Origin: Moritella sp. F3
GTDB lineage: Bacteria; Pseudomonadota; Gammaproteobacteria; Enterobacterales; Moritellaceae
Direction: 5' to 3'
DNA length: 64,000 bases
Assembly: GCF_015082335.1 (NCBI RefSeq)
Contig: NZ_BLRL01000016.1
Location: 34,133-98,132, forward strand
In this document: positions 1 to 8,737 of the stretch, piece after piece
How the letters are laid out: each line of letters starts with the position of its first letter
Numbering within the stretch: the stretch's first letter is position 1
The notes under the pieces: generated by a model
The model's database searches: none
Seen by the model: only the letters and a program-made list of their open reading frames with translations
What the model was told of the DNA's origin: nothing
Translations under genes and position numbers: made by a program

Positions 1-1
1 A

Positions 2-766
2 GGTCGATTGCAAGATTATCTATTGCACAGCTTTATGAACGGCTCCACGCTCATTGATATTAAAGGCCTAGTAATTGGCCAAATTAATGCGCTTTCCGTC
101 ATTGCTACATCAGACAGTCAATTTGGTATTCCAGGTCGTATCACAGCCACAGCCTCTTTTGGTGAAGGGGAAATATTCGATATTGAACGGCAGGTAAAAC
201 TTGGTGGTAATATCCATTCTAAAGGGGTGATGATCTTATCCGCTTATTTAGCATCAGTATTTGGCCAGACTGACATCATTCCACTGACAACGCGTTTAAC
301 GTTCGAGCAGTCTTACGGTCAAGTCGATGGTGACAGCGCCTCACTCGCCGAATGCTGCGCCATTATGTCGGCATTTTCACAACTGCCATTGCGGCAGGAT
401 ATAGCCATCACAGGTTCCATGGATCAGTTTGGCCATGCGCAGCCTATCGGCGGCGTCAATGAAAAAATAGAAGGCTTCTTTGATGTGTGCTCATCGATTA
501 CAACACTATCAACACAAGGGGTTATTATTCCACGCGCTAATGTCCACAATTTAATGTTAAGGAGCGATGTCATTGTCGCAGTTGAACAAGGTCGATTCCA
601 TATTTGGGCAATTGATCATGTCACCGAAGCGATTAATTTACTCACTAACATCATCGCAGGCTCAAGGAACAACAAAGGAGAATACGCACATAACTCGGTG
701 TTTGGTATTACCCAAAACCGATTAACCGGCCTACGAAAAGATAATAGCGCCACAGCAAGCACATAA
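2..766 (+). CDS. Lon-related ATP-dependent protease, C-terminal part (5' end off-window)
   Basis: The reading frame is open to the left edge, so only the proteolytic C-terminus is present. It is an S16 (Lon-type) peptidase domain with the Ser-Lys dyad. The nucleophile Ser is in VDGDSAS (about residue 110 counted from base 8) and the Lys is in NEKIEG (about residue 153). The sequence closely resembles the C-terminus of the E. coli YcbZ/LonH type of Lon-related protein (GGN-H-KG, FEQSY, TGS-DQFG, QP-GG), not housekeeping Lon. Members of this family carry an N-terminal AAA+-like domain, which would lie upstream of the window. The last 40 or so residues after the protease core look unstructured. 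The physiological substrate of this family is not well defined. Confidence 0.9.
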   Translation, partial: GRLQDYLLHSFMNGSTLIDIKGLVIGQINALSVIATSDSQFGIPGRITATASFGEGEIFDIERQVKLGGNIHSKGVMILSAYLASVFGQTDIIPLTTRLTFEQSYGQVDGDSASLAECCAIMSAFSQLPLRQDIAITGSMDQFGHAQPIGGVNEKIEGFFDVCSSITTLSTQGVIIPRANVHNLMLRSDVIVAVEQGRFHIWAIDHVTEAINLLTNIIAGSRNNKGEYAHNSVFGITQNRLTGLRKDNSATAST

Positions 767-969
767 ACCGACGTAGTTTAATAAATACAGGGATAGTAGT
801 TACTTACCGATATCGCATTCATCCCCTATAAAGATAAAGAAACATGAACAAATATGAATAACCCTAATAAAAACACTCATTTAGGATTGTTCTACAGCTA
901 AATATGTTGACATAAATAAATGAAATTTTATACTGCAAGCTCTTTAGTCAATGGTAAGTAGTCGCTCTG

Positions 970-3153
970 ATGATTAGTCTCGAATGGAATGAAGACATGT
1001 GTGTTGGTATCGATGAGATTGATGCCGACCATAAAAAGATCCTTATTATTATAGCCGCTATAATCGATGCGATTGATATTAATGCGAATGTAGAAACAAT
1101 TGAAAAACATTTTGCAGAACTTACCGCTTGTATCGTTTCACACTTTAAACATGAAGAAGCGTTAATGAAGACAATGGGGTTCGAAGATTTTATTGAACAC
1201 CAAAAAGGTCATCACCAATTTTTAATACAACTACCTGAATTAAAAAACAAACTGCTTCACTCTAATAATGCAGAGGCCGCTGGCGAAGTTAGCCAATTTT
1301 TATATGATTGGGTTATTGAACATATCCTGATAGCAGATATGGATTATGTACATGCCTTTTACAGTGAAGAAAAGCGTCGCGTCTCGTTTAAAGCCATATT
1401 TCAGCGCGCTTCTGAATGGCTAAGCCATCGTGTTAACATTTCAACACGCGTACTTATTACGTCATTATTACCTATCTTTGGTATATTATTCCTCAGCTTT
1501 ATCGCCATTAAAGACAACTACCTACAGTATAAAAATATGCTGCTATTAGACAACCTCACCGAGATCGTCCAGCAAGTGAATTCACTCACACACAATTTGC
1601 AAGTAGAACGCGGATTATTATCCAGCTATATCAGTTCTGACTATCAACGATTTTCTAAAGCGCTTGCAGCCCAACAATACAAAAGTAATGAAGAAATATA
1701 TGCGTTCACCACATTACTCAACTCACGTAAAGCGCTACTAACAGAGCCAATGTTAATCGAATTTATTAACTCAACCAAAATTGATATTGCCGAGTTGATC
1801 ATATTTCGAAATAGCTTAAAAAATACAACAATTAGTAGTGAACAAATGCTTACAGGCTATAACCTGATTATTGGCAAACTATTATCACGTGTAAATCGTT
1901 TATCACAAATAGAAATGGATTCTGAATTTGCTAATAACATTACAGCGATTAATGCCATTGTTGGATTAAAAGAGATCCTCGGTCAGCAACGAGAACTCGG
2001 AACATTACTCATCGATGATGATCTCTCTAAACATGAATTAATGCACACTGAACGTTACAAGCAGCTATATATGCAGCTTGGCATGCAGCTTAATGCTATT
2101 TTTATTTTTAATTATTCAGCCACTCCAGATCAACAACAGGCTTGTGGTAAGCTATGTAATACAGCAGAACAAAAAGCATTTATTAACAATACGATTGAAG
2201 ACTTCATGCTCAAACCAGAAAGAGAGCAAAACAGTCAACGTTGGTTCCTGCAGCTAACCAATCGCATTGATGATATCGAAATAATTAGCGATAAAATCAT
2301 CCATGATCTCGATATTAAAACACAATTAAAACTCGAAAAATTAGAATCTAGGTTCTATCTAGTTATTATCATTATTAGCACGATTGTTGTCTTGAACACC
2401 TTATTTTCGACTATTTTATATCACAGTGTCATCACCCCCATTCGCCGAATTACCCATGCCTTAAAGCAAGTTACATTAGGCCGCTATAACCAACAAATGA
2501 ATGAGTCTACGTCTAAGGACGAAATAGGCGCCATGTATAGTGCGTATGAAACATTACGCAGAAAACTATTACAGGCTGACATGTCAAAAAACATTATTAA
2601 ACGTCAGCAACAATCATTACTCGACCGTCGTAAAGAACGAGATAGATACCGAGAATTAGCATCAAGAGATACCTTAACAGGCGCATTAAATAGACGTAAG
2701 TTTAACTTGGTCCTCAAGCAGGAGATCAACTTTGCCAAACAAGATAAGCAAAAGTTGTCATTATTACTGCTCGACATTGATCACTTCAAACGTATTAATG
2801 ACACTTATGGTCATGCGGGGGGCGATCAAGCGCTGCGAGAGTTTTATGACGCCTGCTTTAATAGTGTTAAGTCATCAGATATCGTGGCCCGTATTGGCGG
2901 TGAAGAATTCGCTATATTAATGCCGGAAACGGATAACGCTCAAGCACACGTGATAGCAGAGCGACTGCGTAATAACATCCAAGAACTGCTGATCTCTTAT
3001 GGTCAAGATACGATACGACTAACAGTCAGTATTGGACTCGCGCAATGGCACGAGTACAACTCCTTTAACGTCGATGAGTTTATCTCTCATACGGACAAAG
3101 CACTTTATCAAGCAAAACGTAACGGTAGAAATTGCATTGTAGCTGCATCTTAA
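970..3153 (+). CDS. Membrane diguanylate cyclase with N-terminal bacteriohemerythrin domain
   Basis: 727 residues. Residues 1-130 form a bacteriohemerythrin with all seven di-iron ligands visible: H21, H58, E62, H77, H81, H118 and D123. A transmembrane helix (about 161-180) follows. Next comes a long periplasmic helical region containing a QVERG motif like that of NIT-type sensors, a second helix (about 455-480), a HAMP linker, and a C-terminal GGDEF domain with GGEEF at 643-647. The hemerythrin therefore sits in the cytosol, where it could bind O2 or sense redox, while the periplasmic region reads another cue. Expected activity is c-di-GMP synthesis from two GTP. The usual inhibitory RxxD site five residues before GGEEF reads KSSD (634-637), so feedback inhibition may be weak. 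It stands alone, with 200-310 bp gaps on both sides. Confidence 0.9.
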   Translation: MISLEWNEDMCVGIDEIDADHKKILIIIAAIIDAIDINANVETIEKHFAELTACIVSHFKHEEALMKTMGFEDFIEHQKGHHQFLIQLPELKNKLLHSNNAEAAGEVSQFLYDWVIEHILIADMDYVHAFYSEEKRRVSFKAIFQRASEWLSHRVNISTRVLITSLLPIFGILFLSFIAIKDNYLQYKNMLLLDNLTEIVQQVNSLTHNLQVERGLLSSYISSDYQRFSKALAAQQYKSNEEIYAFTTLLNSRKALLTEPMLIEFINSTKIDIAELIIFRNSLKNTTISSEQMLTGYNLIIGKLLSRVNRLSQIEMDSEFANNITAINAIVGLKEILGQQRELGTLLIDDDLSKHELMHTERYKQLYMQLGMQLNAIFIFNYSATPDQQQACGKLCNTAEQKAFINNTIEDFMLKPEREQNSQRWFLQLTNRIDDIEIISDKIIHDLDIKTQLKLEKLESRFYLVIIIISTIVVLNTLFSTILYHSVITPIRRITHALKQVTLGRYNQQMNESTSKDEIGAMYSAYETLRRKLLQADMSKNIIKRQQQSLLDRRKERDRYRELASRDTLTGALNRRKFNLVLKQEINFAKQDKQKLSLLLLDIDHFKRINDTYGHAGGDQALREFYDACFNSVKSSDIVARIGGEEFAILMPETDNAQAHVIAERLRNNIQELLISYGQDTIRLTVSIGLAQWHEYNSFNVDEFISHTDKALYQAKRNGRNCIVAAS

Positions 3154-3463
3154 CCCTGCAATACGGATCTCAGGTTAGAGTTTAAACCCTACTTTGGTTA
3201 ATTAATGATCGAACCCCACTTAATCTTACACCTCGCTTACACTTTGTTACGTTTTTTCTACATCTCACCACATAATCATACATATGGTAGATAGCCTTAC
3301 CACTAACAACATTATGACACTTGAAATTAGCAGTTAAGTATCAATGTGTTAGTTGTACCATAAAATAACATAGCATAACTAAAACTCGGGTTATGTTAAC
3401 GATAACACAAACCTAATATAGACTGTTGTGTACTATGATGCTCCTAGGTTAAGGAGAACCAGT
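3154..3463. other. 310-bp intergenic region, no gene seen
   Basis: AT-rich spacer between the hemerythrin cyclase and the chemoreceptor. It must hold the promoter of the chemoreceptor-porin cluster. The only clear element is the Shine-Dalgarno AAGGAG at 3451-3456, which sets the downstream start at 3464. I see no convincing hairpin, repeat or RNA gene. Confidence 0.6.
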
Positions 3464-5074
3464 ATGCCGCTAAAAATTAAATTTATTATTTTCACTTCAT
3501 TTATTTTCACTACATTTGGTTCCTCATTTTATATGCAGGGGCAACTAGATCGGATCGTGAGTCAAAACTTAAACCGCGTACAAACAGATTATTACCCAGC
3601 ATTAGAAATTGCCATCACCAATAACAATTTACTGCAGCAATTTGACCAACAAATAGAAACAGCAGTCATGTTAGCGGAAGAAGAATACATCGAATCAGCA
3701 CAAGATATTGTCAAGCAAATCGATGGTAATTTGAAACAACTCAACCTCATCTCAAAAGCATACACAAAAGACGTGCAAGTATTAGACACAGCACTATTAG
3801 CGCACGCTAAAAAAGCCTCGGATGTCGCTTACTATTTCATTGATGGTGAGATAAGCAATGCTGAGTTATCTTTGCTTGCACAGGCTAACGTTAAAAATTT
3901 CAATCTGTTAGTGACTCACTTTCAAGATATCAAAAATCAATTAGAGGCTGAGTTTGAAAAAACAATTAGCGCGACGTTAGCTGAAACCCATATCGCCAAA
4001 CAACAATTCTTTTGGTTCAATATTTTCAGTTTATTCATTTTAATGCTGGCAGCTTTGTACGCTTGGCGTTCGAGCTCAACCATGAGTCGAAACTTGCGCC
4101 GTGTTAGCAGGTCTTTACAAGGTTTTGCAGAAGGCGACGGCGATCTATCAGTACGTATTGATTATAAAGGTAAGGATGAACTGGCTGAGCTAGTTACTTG
4201 GTTTAATTTATTCGTCGAACGTCTACAAGGATCAATGCAAGATACCGCGAATAATATAACGGCGTTAGCAAACATTACAGACCAACTAAACAATAACAGC
4301 CAACGCAATTTAACCTGCTCGCAAAAACAATCGCAAGACGTGACAGAAACATCATCAACGATCAGTGAGATGTTAGTCGCAATCAGCTCTATTACCGACA
4401 ACGCGATATCAGCATCGCAAACCACAGTAGCCGCGAATCAAGATGCCATTGACGGTAACGCAGTCATTGAAACAACGATTGAATCGATCACCCTACTCGC
4501 TAGCGATGTAGAAAACAGTGCAGACGTTGTAAGTCAATTACTGACCTTCACCGCGAAAGTCGGTGGTGCAATCAATATCATCGGTGAAATAGCGGAACAA
4601 ACTAATTTATTAGCACTAAATGCCGCGATTGAAGCTGCTAGAGCCGGTGAGCAAGGGCGTGGTTTTGCTGTTGTTGCTGATGAAGTGCGTAATCTCGCGT
4701 CAAGAACACAAGCATCGACAGCTGATATTAAGCATATTTTAGACGACCTCAATAAGATATCACGCGCAGCCTCAACAGCCATGAATCGTGGTGTTACTCA
4801 AGCCAATAAAAGTGTCGCCGAATCCTACAATGCCGTTGAAGCACTGGCGAGTATCACGACAAAGGTAAGTGCCATCAACGAAATTAATGAACGTATCGCA
4901 GCGGCTGCAGAGCAACAGCGTAGCGCTTCAAATCTCATCGAAACCAGCATTGGAAGTATCGCAGACAATGCGAGTGACGTAAAAAACAATGCCGATGAAT
5001 TAGAGCAAATCACCGCACAAGTACAGACGCTTAACCATCAATTTCAGCATTTAACCAAGCAGTTCAGGCTCTAA
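3464..5074 (+). CDS. Methyl-accepting chemotaxis protein
   Basis: 536 residues with a typical transmembrane chemoreceptor layout. TM1 is near the N-terminus (IKFIIFTSFIF). A periplasmic helical-bundle sensor of about 150 residues follows, then TM2 (FFWFNIFSLFILML), HAMP, and a long cytoplasmic coiled coil. The signalling hairpin is highly conserved (EQTNLLALNAAIEAARAGEQ, then GRGFAVVADEVRNLA). It should control CheA/CheW activity in response to a ligand in the periplasm. The start at 3464 is preferred because AAGGAG lies 7 bases upstream. An in-frame GTG at 3428 has no such site. The porin and small binding-like protein genes follow on the same strand (58 and 10 bp gaps), suggesting the receptor reports on what those proteins import or bind. 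The ligand cannot be told from sequence. Confidence 0.93.
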   Translation: MPLKIKFIIFTSFIFTTFGSSFYMQGQLDRIVSQNLNRVQTDYYPALEIAITNNNLLQQFDQQIETAVMLAEEEYIESAQDIVKQIDGNLKQLNLISKAYTKDVQVLDTALLAHAKKASDVAYYFIDGEISNAELSLLAQANVKNFNLLVTHFQDIKNQLEAEFEKTISATLAETHIAKQQFFWFNIFSLFILMLAALYAWRSSSTMSRNLRRVSRSLQGFAEGDGDLSVRIDYKGKDELAELVTWFNLFVERLQGSMQDTANNITALANITDQLNNNSQRNLTCSQKQSQDVTETSSTISEMLVAISSITDNAISASQTTVAANQDAIDGNAVIETTIESITLLASDVENSADVVSQLLTFTAKVGGAINIIGEIAEQTNLLALNAAIEAARAGEQGRGFAVVADEVRNLASRTQASTADIKHILDDLNKISRAASTAMNRGVTQANKSVAESYNAVEALASITTKVSAINEINERIAAAAEQQRSASNLIETSIGSIADNASDVKNNADELEQITAQVQTLNHQFQHLTKQFRL

Positions 5075-5132
5075 TTTTTAGTAATGAACAATCAAGATTA
5101 ACGATAAGCCATAAGGGAATAGAGGCATTAAT

Positions 5133-6341
5133 ATGCAAAAAACAATCATCACCACAGCTATCATCGCAGCGATAACAAGCTCAAGTGTGCACGCAAGCGA
5201 CACCACTGAAGACGTAGCCCAACTGCAACAACAAGTCACTGCGCTTAGCAGCTTAGTGGCCAATATAAACAAAAATACGGTTCACGTGAGCGGCTTTGCC
5301 TCGGGTGCTTTTGGTATTGCTAATAACGATGCGGGTTATGCTGGGTATACAACGGATGGCAGTTATCACGAAGATTCTTTATTTGGTGTACAAGCCACTT
5401 TTAAACCATCAAAACAGTTTGAGGCTGCAATTCAGCTCGTTGCTAAGGGTGAACTCGATTGGGCGCCAAAAGTAACGTCAGCTTACATTGGTTACACGTT
5501 TGATAATGCTCTGAAATTACGTGCGGGTAAATTACGCCTACCGTTATTCATGCTATCTGATTATTTAGATCTTGGTTACGCACAACCTTGGGCTCGCAGC
5601 CCAGAAGAGGTTTACGGTCGCGTACCAATTACATCATTTACCGGTATTGATGCGAATTATGAGATTGAACTAGATGATTCATACATTAATCTACAAGCCT
5701 TCACCGGTAATGAAGAAATGAGTGATGAAAGCTCTGCTGGCGGTGCCGGGAGTGTTGAAGATATAGTAGGCCTAGTGACGTCTTGGTATGATGATTATTG
5801 GACTGTACGCGCGAGCTATACCGTGGCAACAGTGAAAGATGTCAATTTTAGTAAAATGCTAATTGATACTAATCAGGATGGAATACCTGACACAACGATT
5901 TCAATTTTACCCGATATTGATTCAGAGTCAGGTTCTTATGCCAGCTTTGGTATTCGTTATGAAGATGAAAACTGGCTAGTCATGGGTGAGGCAACCCAGA
6001 CTCGCGTTGATGGTTACTTTTCGGATTCCAACGCTGGTTATGTCACTTTAGGTTACCATCTCAATCAAGTAATGCCTTACGTGTCACTAGCTCGCTTAGA
6101 AACCGTGGATAATGAAGAACGTGAATCACTAACAGGCATGCATAAAATAACTTCACAATCATTAACTTATCAACGTAATGCTTACAGCATAGGTACGCGT
6201 TGGGATATTCAACCAGGTTTAGCGATGAAGTTCGATGTAACTTACGCAACGAAATTTGGCGATACTGATGGTGGTTTAACTACAGGCAACGGAGAAGACA
6301 GCACGACTGTATTCACCGTTAAAGTCGATGCGACATTCTAA
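5133..6341 (+). CDS. Outer-membrane porin with N-terminal coiled coil
   Basis: 402 residues. A signal peptide (ending near SSVHA-SD) is followed by a short heptad-like stretch (VAQLQQQVTALSSLVANI), typical of porins that trimerise through an N-terminal coiled coil. About 340 residues of alternating beta-strand pattern end in a terminal Phe (VKVDATF), the BAM recognition signature. The barrel resembles the OprP/phosphate-selective-like porin group. Substrate selectivity is not provable from sequence, but the adjacent PstS-like small protein makes phosphate or another oxyanion a reasonable guess. GAGG lies before the ATG. It probably shares a transcript with the chemoreceptor upstream and the gene downstream. 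Confidence 0.85.
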   Translation: MQKTIITTAIIAAITSSSVHASDTTEDVAQLQQQVTALSSLVANINKNTVHVSGFASGAFGIANNDAGYAGYTTDGSYHEDSLFGVQATFKPSKQFEAAIQLVAKGELDWAPKVTSAYIGYTFDNALKLRAGKLRLPLFMLSDYLDLGYAQPWARSPEEVYGRVPITSFTGIDANYEIELDDSYINLQAFTGNEEMSDESSAGGAGSVEDIVGLVTSWYDDYWTVRASYTVATVKDVNFSKMLIDTNQDGIPDTTISILPDIDSESGSYASFGIRYEDENWLVMGEATQTRVDGYFSDSNAGYVTLGYHLNQVMPYVSLARLETVDNEERESLTGMHKITSQSLTYQRNAYSIGTRWDIQPGLAMKFDVTYATKFGDTDGGLTTGNGEDSTTVFTVKVDATF

Positions 6342-6351
6342 GGGGCTAATC

Positions 6352-6762
6352 ATGAAAAAGAACATACTCATCTTACTGCTTAGCGCATTATTTACATTCC
6401 CAGCGTTTGCAGACATCGTCATTGTCGGTAACCCATCACTACCTGATGGTCTAACTAAAAAAGATGCTAAGAAAATTTTCTTAGGTAAAAAGAATAAATT
6501 TATCCAAGGTGATCTATACGTAATTGAGCTGATATCAAGTAATCCGATGAAAGCAAAATTTCATAAGAAAGTAACCAAGAAGAGTTTAGCACAATTGGAA
6601 TCGTACTGGTCAAAGCAACTGTTTACCGGTAAAGCAACACCACCAGTGGAAGTGGCTAACGCCAATACAGTCAAAGCGACCATCAGCCAACATGCTAATG
6701 GTATTAGCTATATGGATGAAGCAGACGTAGATAGCAGTGTAAAAATACTGTTTAAGCCTTAG
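6352..6762 (+). CDS. Small periplasmic PstS-like (phosphate-binding-type) protein
   Basis: 136 residues. It has a clear signal peptide (MKKNILILLLSALF...AFA) and a mature part that begins DIVIVGNPSLP and contains KKIFLGKK. This is the pattern of short PBP-like proteins often annotated as phosphate ABC transporter substrate-binding. It is only about half the length of true PstS, corresponding to one lobe, so it may be a sensor or chaperone-like partner and not a full transporter receptor. The start at 6352 has AGGGG just upstream. The longer reading from 6328 overlaps the porin and lacks a good signal peptide start. It is the third gene of the chemoreceptor-porin cluster. No ABC permease or ATPase is nearby. 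Confidence 0.8.
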   Translation: MKKNILILLLSALFTFPAFADIVIVGNPSLPDGLTKKDAKKIFLGKKNKFIQGDLYVIELISSNPMKAKFHKKVTKKSLAQLESYWSKQLFTGKATPPVEVANANTVKATISQHANGISYMDEADVDSSVKILFKP

Positions 6763-6805
6763 CAATCAACGAGGCGTTAGCTACTACAGCACCAACTTTA
6801 TCTAC

Positions 6806-6836
6806 AATTAAGCAGGTGGAATGCACCTGCTTGATT
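6806..6836. terminator. Hairpin between convergent genes (possible terminator)
   Basis: Perfect 9-bp stem AAGCAGGTG (6810-6818) / CACCTGCTT (6824-6832) with a 5-nt loop, extended by CAAT/ATTG. No poly-U run follows on either strand, so termination is likely but not assured. Confidence 0.45.
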
Positions 6837-6883
6837 GATTACTGATGAATTCGCTTACATCAATGAACTAATACAGCTTCATA

Positions 6884-7489
6884 TTACGCATCAACAAAGA
6901 TAACCTCACCGTTGATAAAGCCATCTACTGAACGTTCAAACGCTTTACCCACTAATGCGCTTGGCACAGGTTGGAATCCAGCCATCATTTCGCCGTAAAC
7001 ATCCCACGCTTCAGCAAGTACAGTTGGGTTAACCACGTTGATACGGGTATTACGTGGCATTTCTAGCGCTACACATTTCACAAATGTATCAATCGCACCG
7101 CTAGTTGTTGCATCAGCAATCGCATAAGGAATTGGTTTAACGTTTAAGATACCGCTGATTAAAGTAAATGAACCAGCATCAGCAATGTATTCTTGGCCAA
7201 TACGCACAAGGTTAATTTGTCCCATCATTTTACTCATGACAGTGGTCATCCACTGCGCTTCTGTCATCTCTGTAAAGCTGGCATATTCACAAGCACCTAC
7301 GGTGTTTACGATAGCGTCAAAGTGCCCTACTTTTTCATATAAAGCGCGGATAGACTCTTCATTGGTAATATCAACAATGTGGTCAACATCACCAGAACGA
7401 CCAGCGGTAATAACTTTGTGGTTACCTAACCCCATTAAAGCTGCTTGACCTATTTTACCCAGTGCACCGATTAGAATAATTGTTTTCAT
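6884..7489 (-). CDS. Short-chain dehydrogenase/reductase, atypical
   Basis: 201 residues from the ATG at 7489, which has GGAG nearby. A GTG 12 bases earlier is a weaker start. The protein has the N-terminal Rossmann signature GALGKIG, an acidic/Asp-containing second strand (VDIT), the NTVG motif and a Ser in LISG. The catalytic motif reads YAIAD, so the usual YxxxK lysine is an Asp in this alignment. Such short SDRs (about 200 residues) form a subgroup distinct from classical 250-residue enzymes. It is divergent from a LysR gene, with a palindrome between them, so it is probably the regulator's target. Substrate unknown. Confidence 0.85.
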   Translation of the reverse strand: MKTIILIGALGKIGQAALMGLGNHKVITAGRSGDVDHIVDITNEESIRALYEKVGHFDAIVNTVGACEYASFTEMTEAQWMTTVMSKMMGQINLVRIGQEYIADAGSFTLISGILNVKPIPYAIADATTSGAIDTFVKCVALEMPRNTRINVVNPTVLAEAWDVYGEMMAGFQPVPSALVGKAFERSVDGFINGEVIFVDA

Positions 7490-7554
7490 GTTGCTCTCCA
7501 CTTATTAAGTTTGTTTCGATGGAGTCATGATAGATAACTACAGCTACAACTTGA

Positions 7555-7571
7555 AACAATGATTCATTGTT
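7555..7571. promoter_or_regulatory. Palindrome in SDR/LysR divergent promoter (candidate LysR operator)
   Basis: AACAATGA-T-TCATTGTT is a perfect 8-bp-arm palindrome in the 165-bp divergent region. It contains the T-N11-A spacing expected of LysR-type binding sites. Its position fits autoregulation of the LysR gene and control of the SDR. The function is inferred from position and symmetry. Confidence 0.5.
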
Positions 7572-7654
7572 AGTAATACAATATTTACTTGGTATGTGAT
7601 AATTTAATAGACATGAAATGATGTGTTATCAATAGATGCAGTGAGGGGATATTT

Positions 7655-8539
7655 TTGAGTAAATTAGACCGACTAGACATAAAACAGCTAAGGATTTTTC
7701 AAGCAATATACCGTGAAAAAAATGCCTCAAAAGCTGCGTCGCAATTGGGTATGACCCAGCAAGCCGTGAGTGAACATTTAAAGAAATTACGCGATGTATT
7801 TAATGATCGCCTATTCTTAAGAGGCTCGAAAGGTTTCACTCCAACGCCCTTTGCCGAAGCATTAGCGATTAATGTAGATAAGTTGCTAATTGATTTTAAA
7901 GCCTTATTAGCTCCTACTTCATTTGATCCAAAAACCATCTCTGGCATGTTTGTCATTGCAGCCACCGATTACGCCCAGCAAGTGCTGTTACCAAGCTTGG
8001 TCGCGACATTAAGACAGCAAGCGCCAAATTTAAAATTAATCGTCAGAGATTTTGAAATAGATAAGCTCGATGAACTAATGGAAAGTGGCAAAGTAAATTT
8101 GGCAATCGCGTTTCCAGATTACATTCCCGAAAGCTACCCTGTACTGAAGTTATTTGAAGAACATCATGTGTGTGTGGCATCGCCGAATTCATCGATTGCT
8201 CATACCGACCCGACGTTAGCGGACGTTGCCAGTTACCCCAGCATTATTGCCTCACCCTCGCGCCCTAATTTCAAAGGCTCTATAGATGATTGGTTTAAGA
8301 GCTTTGGCTTAACTCGCAACGTAGTGGTATCCGCGCCTTGTTTTTCTATTGTACCAATGTATTTAAACACCACAGACTCCATCGCATTTCTACCATCGAG
8401 GGCGATTAAAGGCTTAGATTTAGTTGAAATATCACTAGCTCATTCACCCGACAAGTTTGATGTAATAGCCGCTTGGCATCCGCGTTATAATAACGATGCA
8501 TTACAACGCTGGGTGATCTCGCTACTGGATGTAGAATAA
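7655..8539 (+). CDS. LysR-family transcriptional regulator
   Basis: 294 residues. An N-terminal winged helix-turn-helix (LRIFQAIYREKNASKAASQLGMTQQAVSEHLKKLR, residues about 11-45) is followed by a two-lobed periplasmic-binding-like effector domain. The predicted start is TTG at 7655, with GAGGGG about 8 bases upstream. No ATG precedes the HTH, so the TTG start is favoured. The gene is divergent from the SDR gene and probably regulates it. The effector ligand cannot be inferred. Confidence 0.9.
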   Translation: MSKLDRLDIKQLRIFQAIYREKNASKAASQLGMTQQAVSEHLKKLRDVFNDRLFLRGSKGFTPTPFAEALAINVDKLLIDFKALLAPTSFDPKTISGMFVIAATDYAQQVLLPSLVATLRQQAPNLKLIVRDFEIDKLDELMESGKVNLAIAFPDYIPESYPVLKLFEEHHVCVASPNSSIAHTDPTLADVASYPSIIASPSRPNFKGSIDDWFKSFGLTRNVVVSAPCFSIVPMYLNTTDSIAFLPSRAIKGLDLVEISLAHSPDKFDVIAAWHPRYNNDALQRWVISLLDVE

Positions 8540-8650
8540 TAAATAGCTCAATACTCTAAACTCACTCGATGAGTATCAATTTTTAATGCGTTGCCCTGCA
8601 GCATTTTAAAAAGCTCGGTCTGCATGCAATCTCGCCTGTAAGCATCCATA

Positions 8651-8688
8651 AAAAAACGGATATAACCAAAGGCTATATCCGTTTTTTA
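8651..8688. terminator. Bidirectional intrinsic terminator
   Basis: Perfect 14-bp stem AAAAAACGGATATA (8651-8664) / TATATCCGTTTTTT (8674-8687). An A-run leads in and a T-run leads out, so it works in both directions. It lies between the convergent LysR gene and aspS. Confidence 0.88.
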
Positions 8689-8737
8689 TTACCTTCGATT
8701 AAGTTACATTAATCACCGCTATTCGCAGTGAATAAAA

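Noticed and set aside
3428..3463. GTG start of the chemoreceptor
   Set aside because: The ATG at 3464 has AAGGAG at proper spacing and begins directly before TM1.
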